NCBI GenBank assembly: GCA_902782915.1
Contig: CACZOV010000124.1
Coordinates: 1 to 8,718, forward strand
Direction: 5' to 3'
Length of the DNA stretch: 8,718 bases
From: an uncultured Erysipelotrichaceae bacterium
Lineage (GTDB): Bacteria > Bacillota_I > Bacilli_A > RF39 > UBA660
Shown here: piece after piece, positions 5,890 through 8,718 of the stretch
How positions within the stretch are numbered: position 1 is the stretch's first letter
Layout: the number at the start of each line of letters is the position of its first letter
Made by a program: the position numbers and the translations under genes
Notes under the pieces: generated by a model
Told to the model about the DNA's origin: nothing
Database searches by the model: none
Seen by the model: the letters and a program-made list of their open reading frames with translations, nothing else

Positions 5890-6550
5890 TTTCAATTTTA
5901 GCAAGTTTGGTAAGAGCCTCTTTGGCTGCAAGTTGAGCAGCTTCTTTCTTACTTCTTGCTATCCCCTTTCCAAATATAATATTATCAATTTTTACAACTA
6001 CTGTAAATCTTTTATCATGAGCTGGTCCTTCTTCATTTATTGTTTCATAAAAAAAGCTTTTTTTATTACTTTGAAGTGCTTCTTGAAGACTAGATTTATA
6101 ATCATTAAAGAATATAACTTTAGGATCTTTTATATAAGGAACTATAATATCTAAAATGACTTCTTTTACTTTTAAAAAACCCTCTTCTAGATAAATAGCT
6201 GCCATAATAGATTCAAAAATATCAGCAACTATTGATTCTTTTATTTGACCAACCTCTCCATGTCCAACTCTTATATATTTAATAAGATCCAATTTCTTCA
6301 TATATTCATATAAAGCACTTTCACAAACATAACTTGCTCGAAGTTTAGTCATTTCACCCTCTTTTTTTATAACATTTTTATATAAGTAATCACTAATAAC
6401 AAGTTCTAAAACTGCATCCCCTAAAAATTCTAATCTTTCGTAATCTTGTTTTTTGTTATGTTCATTTACAAACGATGAATGTGAAAGTGCAGTTTCATAT
6501 AACTTTTTATTTTTGATAACAATATTCCACTTCTTTAGAAATTCGTCCAT
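5882..6550 (-). CDS. rnc: Ribonuclease III
   Basis: Cytoplasmic double-strand-specific endoribonuclease that processes rRNA precursors and structured mRNAs. The 222-residue protein has the catalytic domain first (about 1-140), with the signature ERLEFLGDAVL at 38-48 (E41 and D45 in the active site). The second acidic pair is D110 and E113 in VADIFESIMAAIY. A C-terminal double-stranded RNA-binding domain follows (about 150-217: YKSSLQEALQ, then RSKKEAAQLAAKEAL). The start ATG at 6548-6550 has a very strong AAAGGAGAGG. rnc is often followed by smc and ftsY; here a prepilin-like gene overlaps its end instead. Confidence 0.97.
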   Translation of the reverse strand: MDEFLKKWNIVIKNKKLYETALSHSSFVNEHNKKQDYERLEFLGDAVLELVISDYLYKNVIKKEGEMTKLRASYVCESALYEYMKKLDLIKYIRVGHGEVGQIKESIVADIFESIMAAIYLEEGFLKVKEVILDIIVPYIKDPKVIFFNDYKSSLQEALQSNKKSFFYETINEEGPAHDKRFTVVVKIDNIIFGKGIARSKKEAAQLAAKEALTKLAKIENE

Positions 6551-6578
6551 AACCTCTCCTTTCTAACTTTACCTATTT

Positions 6579-6607
6579 ATTATAACATTTTTTTAAAAAT
6601 TTGTATA
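6579..6607 (-). promoter_or_regulatory. Promoter of rnc
   Basis: The minus strand reads TATACA (6602-6607), a 17-bp spacer ending in TGT, then TATAAT (6579-6584). This is a perfect -10 with a TG extension. The start of transcription would be near 6572, about 20 nt before the rnc ATG. Confidence 0.78.
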
Positions 6608-6613
6608 TTAAAC

Positions 6614-6642
6614 TTGATAGAATTTAAAATTAATAGTAAAAT
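6614..6642 (+). promoter_or_regulatory. Promoter of the TroA-like lipoprotein gene
   Basis: TTGATA (6614-6619), a 17-bp spacer and TAAAAT (6637-6642) make a good sigma-A promoter about 15 nt before the ATG at 6658. The -35 boxes of this promoter and the rnc promoter are only 6 bp apart, back to back. Confidence 0.7.
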
Positions 6643-6657
6643 AAAGATGGTGTTGAT

Positions 6658-7524
6658 ATGAAAAAAATATGTTTATTATTTATTCTACTTAGTATTACAG
6701 GTTGTTCATTATTTAAAAAAGATAGTATGCAAAATATAAGTATTATTACAACTAATTATTCATTAGAATATGTAATTAGAAATTTATATGGAGATAATTC
6801 ATTAGTTTCTTCAATTTATCCGGATGGTGTTGATATTGATAATTATAATCTAACTGAAAAACAAATTAAGGATTATAGCAAAAAAGATATGTTTATCTAT
6901 ATGGGACTTTCTAATGATTCAAATAAAGCTATTACTTTTTTAAATAAAAACAATAAAATTAAAATAATTGATGCAACTTATGGAATGCAATATAAATACA
7001 CAGAAGATGAATTATGGCTGAATCCATCTAATTTATTAATGATTTCTCAAAATATTAAAAATGGTTTAGGAGAATATATTACAAGTACTTATTTACTAAA
7101 AGATATTGACTATTTATATCAAGAATTAAAAGTAAATTTATCAAGTTTGGATGCTGAATATAAAACTAGTATAGCAAATGCTAATTATAAAACAATTGTT
7201 GTTAATAGTGATGCCTTATTATATTTAGAAAAATATGATTTAAATGTCATTTCCTTAGATAAAAATAATTCAAGTTATGAAAAAAATCTTGCTCTTTTCA
7301 AAAGCTACTTAAAAAACGAAACTATTAAATATCTATTTGTTTATGAAAATATTCCTTTAGAAGATGAAATATTAAATATTGTCAATGAAAACAATGTCGA
7401 AACTCTCGGATTTAAAAATTTAAAAAATATAACAGACGATGAAAGAGAACAAGATAAAGATTATTTATCTATTATGTATCAAAATCTAGAAGAAATAAAA
7501 AAAGAATTATATAAAAATAATTAA
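6658..7524 (+). CDS. TroA/ZnuA-family substrate-binding-like lipoprotein lacking the usual metal ligands
   Basis: A lipobox (SITGC, C16) marks a membrane-anchored surface lipoprotein. The 288 residues follow the zinc/manganese cluster A-I binding-protein plan: TTNYSLEYVIRNL (31-43), YPDGVDIDNYNLTEKQI (54-70), MFIYMGLS (78-85), ELWLNPSNL (118-126), VVNSDALLYLEKYDL (181-195), LFVYENIPL (226-234) and a C-terminal DYLSIMYQNLEEIKKEL. In working family members the ligands are His in PHxY, HxW and HxAF, plus an acidic residue. Here the three His positions are D61, E118 and S184, while the acidic one may be E230. The protein therefore probably does not bind zinc in the normal way. There is no permease or ATPase gene beside it. 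It has its own promoter and terminator and only a weak GGTG ribosome binding site. The fold call is firm; the role is unknown. Confidence 0.8.
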   Translation: MKKICLLFILLSITGCSLFKKDSMQNISIITTNYSLEYVIRNLYGDNSLVSSIYPDGVDIDNYNLTEKQIKDYSKKDMFIYMGLSNDSNKAITFLNKNNKIKIIDATYGMQYKYTEDELWLNPSNLLMISQNIKNGLGEYITSTYLLKDIDYLYQELKVNLSSLDAEYKTSIANANYKTIVVNSDALLYLEKYDLNVISLDKNNSSYEKNLALFKSYLKNETIKYLFVYENIPLEDEILNIVNENNVETLGFKNLKNITDDEREQDKDYLSIMYQNLEEIKKELYKNN

Positions 7525-7559
7525 AAGACTGAATGAATTATTTCATTACAGTCTTTTTT
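7523..7559 (+). terminator. Intrinsic terminator shared by two convergent genes
   Basis: AAAAGACTG plus AATGAA (7523-7537) pairs with TTCATT plus CAGTCTTTT (7542-7557) around TTAT, with one bulged A at 7548. Six T follow the GC part (7554-7559). The left arm begins at the stop codon of the lipoprotein gene, and the hairpin covers the last codons of the convergent membrane-protein gene. Minus-strand termination is possible but has a shorter U-run. Confidence 0.85.
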
Positions 7560-8035
7560 ACTAATTCTACATCTTCATACTTTATCTTAGAATTATTATT
7601 TTCATCTTTTACATCTTGCTTATTAATTTCATTAACATGTACTTCTTCTTTTAATTCTTTTTCAAGATCTCGATCAAGCCGTTCTTTTCTTTTTAAATTT
7701 TTTAAATAAATAATTATAACATATACTAAAAAGAAAGATGGAATAATTGGTAGAATAACTAAAATAATTGCTAGAAAAATATAATCTTGTAATAAATTAT
7801 TTGTAATTAAGATTTGGAAAGTTGCTATACTATATCCAAGCATCAAGCAAAACAACAATCCACAAAATAAAATTCCTAAACTACTATATACATAATCAAC
7901 TACAAATTCATAATAATATGTACCTTTTTTTCTTTTATAAATTAAATAAAAAATAAAATAAAAAAGTAAAATACAAATAACTGGAATAACAGCATAATAA
8001 ACTACCTCTTTTGGTAACCAAAAAAACTTTATCAT
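7538..8035 (-). CDS. Three-pass membrane protein with charged C-terminal tail, unknown function
   Basis: I do not recognise this family. The 165-residue protein has hydrophobic segments at about 11-33, 51-75 and 85-111, then a highly charged Lys/Glu/Asp/Asn-rich tail (112-165) that is probably cytoplasmic. A basic loop (KRKKG, 34-38) after the first helix suggests that loop is inside. ATG 8033-8035 is preferred because AGGTGG lies 5 nt before it; two GTG codons slightly upstream fall inside that ribosome binding site. The gene follows sigG by about 90 bp in the same direction, and the gap contains a sequence resembling a forespore sigma promoter. A sporulation role is possible but unproven. 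Its last codons overlap the convergent terminator. Confidence 0.75.
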   Translation of the reverse strand: MIKFFWLPKEVVYYAVIPVICILLFYFIFYLIYKRKKGTYYYEFVVDYVYSSLGILFCGLLFCLMLGYSIATFQILITNNLLQDYIFLAIILVILPIIPSFFLVYVIIIYLKNLKRKERLDRDLEKELKEEVHVNEINKQDVKDENNNSKIKYEDVELVKKTVMK

Positions 8036-8052
8036 ATACACCACCTATTTTA

Positions 8053-8088
8053 ATATTAACATAGAATGATATTTTTTTCTACTTATTT
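8053..8088 (-). promoter_or_regulatory. Candidate promoter before the membrane-protein gene (SigF/SigG-like, or extended -10)
   Basis: On the minus strand AAATA (8084-8088), a 15-bp gap and CATTCTA (8062-8068) match the forespore pattern GHATR-N15-CATNNTA in all but one base. Overlapping it, TG-T-TAATAT (8053-8061) could be a weak extended -10 for sigma-A. Both readings are tentative in such AT-rich DNA. Confidence 0.35.
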
Positions 8089-8124
8089 TTATGATCTTTT
8101 TTTATTTTTAGATTTACTTTACAA

Positions 8125-8718
8125 TTAAGATATTATTTTAAAATTTTTTTTTAGTGTTTTAATAGCATTTTTTTCTAACCTTGATACTTGAGCTTGGCTT
8201 ATACCGAGTTCCATAGCTATTTCCATTTGAGTTTTCCCAATTACATATCTTTTATCTAAAATATTTTGTTCTCTTAAAGATAAATCTTTTAGAGCTTTTC
8301 TTAAAGCAAGTTTTGTTTCTAAATCTTTTTCGTTTTTAGTATCTTCTAATTGTTCGTATAAATAAATTGTATCTCCTCCATCATTATAAATGGGAGTATC
8401 AAAACTAATAGGATCTGACATTGCTTCAATACTTGTTAATACATCAATTTCTGATACTCCAAGCTTGGATGCTATTTGCATATAACTTGGAACATACCCT
8501 AAAGAATTTGTTAGTTCATCTTTTATCATAATTGCTTTATATGCCAGATCTTTAATACTTCTTGAAACCCTAAGCATTTGATTATCTCTTAAATATCTTC
8601 TTATTTCACCACTTATCATTGGTATTGCATAAGTAGAAAGTTTAAGTCCTAAATCAACATTAAAGTTATCAATTGCTTTTATTAAACCAATTACTCCTAT
8701 TTGAAATAAATCATCTAA
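8125..8718 (-). CDS. sigG: Forespore RNA polymerase sigma factor SigG, N-terminus outside window
   Basis: Sigma-70-family factor that in Bacillus switches on late forespore genes. The frame stays open to the right edge, so 197 C-terminal residues are visible and about 60 N-terminal ones are missing. In order they show region 2 (DDLFQIGVIGLIKAIDNF, then STYAIPMISGEIRRYLRDN), region 3 (RVSRSIKDLAYKA, LGYVPSYMQIASKLGV) and region 4 with its helix-turn-helix (KTQMEIAMELGISQAQVSRL, about 162-181). The pieces EIRRYLRDN, IYNDGGD and GKTQME match B. subtilis SigG more closely than SigF. An internal ATG at 8617-8619 is not the start, since homology continues upstream. No clear terminator follows the TAA at 8125-8127, so readthrough into the next gene is possible. 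Confidence 0.93.
   Translation of the reverse strand, partial: LDDLFQIGVIGLIKAIDNFNVDLGLKLSTYAIPMISGEIRRYLRDNQMLRVSRSIKDLAYKAIMIKDELTNSLGYVPSYMQIASKLGVSEIDVLTSIEAMSDPISFDTPIYNDGGDTIYLYEQLEDTKNEKDLETKLALRKALKDLSLREQNILDKRYVIGKTQMEIAMELGISQAQVSRLEKNAIKTLKKNFKIIS

Noticed and set aside
5890..5931. Upstream extension of the prepilin by 14 codons to a TTG
   Set aside because: It would bury the class III signal sequence and lies wholly within the rnc coding region.
5933..6154. Plus-strand open frame of 73 codons
   Set aside because: It is antisense to the RNA-binding domain of rnc, with no ribosome binding site.
1..8718. Reassigned genetic code (TGA as tryptophan), as in some AT-rich relatives
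   Set aside because: All genes read fully with TGG for Trp and stop at TAA or TAG. No conserved domain needs an in-frame TGA to be read through.

Overview
This is an AT-rich, gene-dense chromosomal stretch typical of a low-GC Gram-positive (Bacillota). It codes for the forespore sigma factor SigG, a lipoprotein, a competence DNA-uptake operon and peptidoglycan genes. Shine-Dalgarno sites are good Bacillus-type matches (AGGTGATCC, AAAGGAG, GGAGG). All stops seen are TAA or TAG, and tryptophan is read from TGG, so the standard bacterial code fits. An uncultured, host-associated member of Bacilli or a related class is plausible, but that placement is inference.

Layout, right to left, because nearly everything is on the minus strand. 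(1) sigG enters from the right edge without its N-terminus and ends at 8125. It is followed by a three-pass membrane protein of unknown function (7538-8035). (2) The only plus-strand gene, a TroA/ZnuA-like lipoprotein (6658-7524), lies between that membrane protein, facing it tail to tail across a shared hairpin terminator, and rnc, from which it diverges. (3) rnc (RNase III) overlaps a short type IV prepilin-like gene by 8 bp, and a bidirectional terminator follows (5308-5343). (4) A strong sigma-A promoter with a 12-bp perfect palindrome at the expected transcription start drives a small coiled-coil/membrane protein, comEA and comEC, each overlapping the next. (5) Immediately after comEC lies a dinD-family pseudogene with two frame-breaking internal deletions. 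(6) A cluster of hairpins ending in an intrinsic terminator separates this from uppS and a D-Ala-D-Ala carboxypeptidase gene that runs off the left edge.

Functionally, ComEA (DNA receptor) and ComEC (membrane channel with a C-terminal metallo-beta-lactamase-like domain) form the core of a natural-transformation or DNA-uptake system. The prepilin two units upstream could contribute to its pseudopilus, though it sits with rnc. UppS makes the undecaprenyl carrier lipid, and the carboxypeptidase trims peptidoglycan stem peptides, so that pair serves envelope synthesis.

No complete novel system is evident. The most interesting items are the palindrome and unknown first gene of the competence operon, the structured element before uppS, the metal-binding-like lipoprotein that has lost its histidine ligands, and the decayed dinD.
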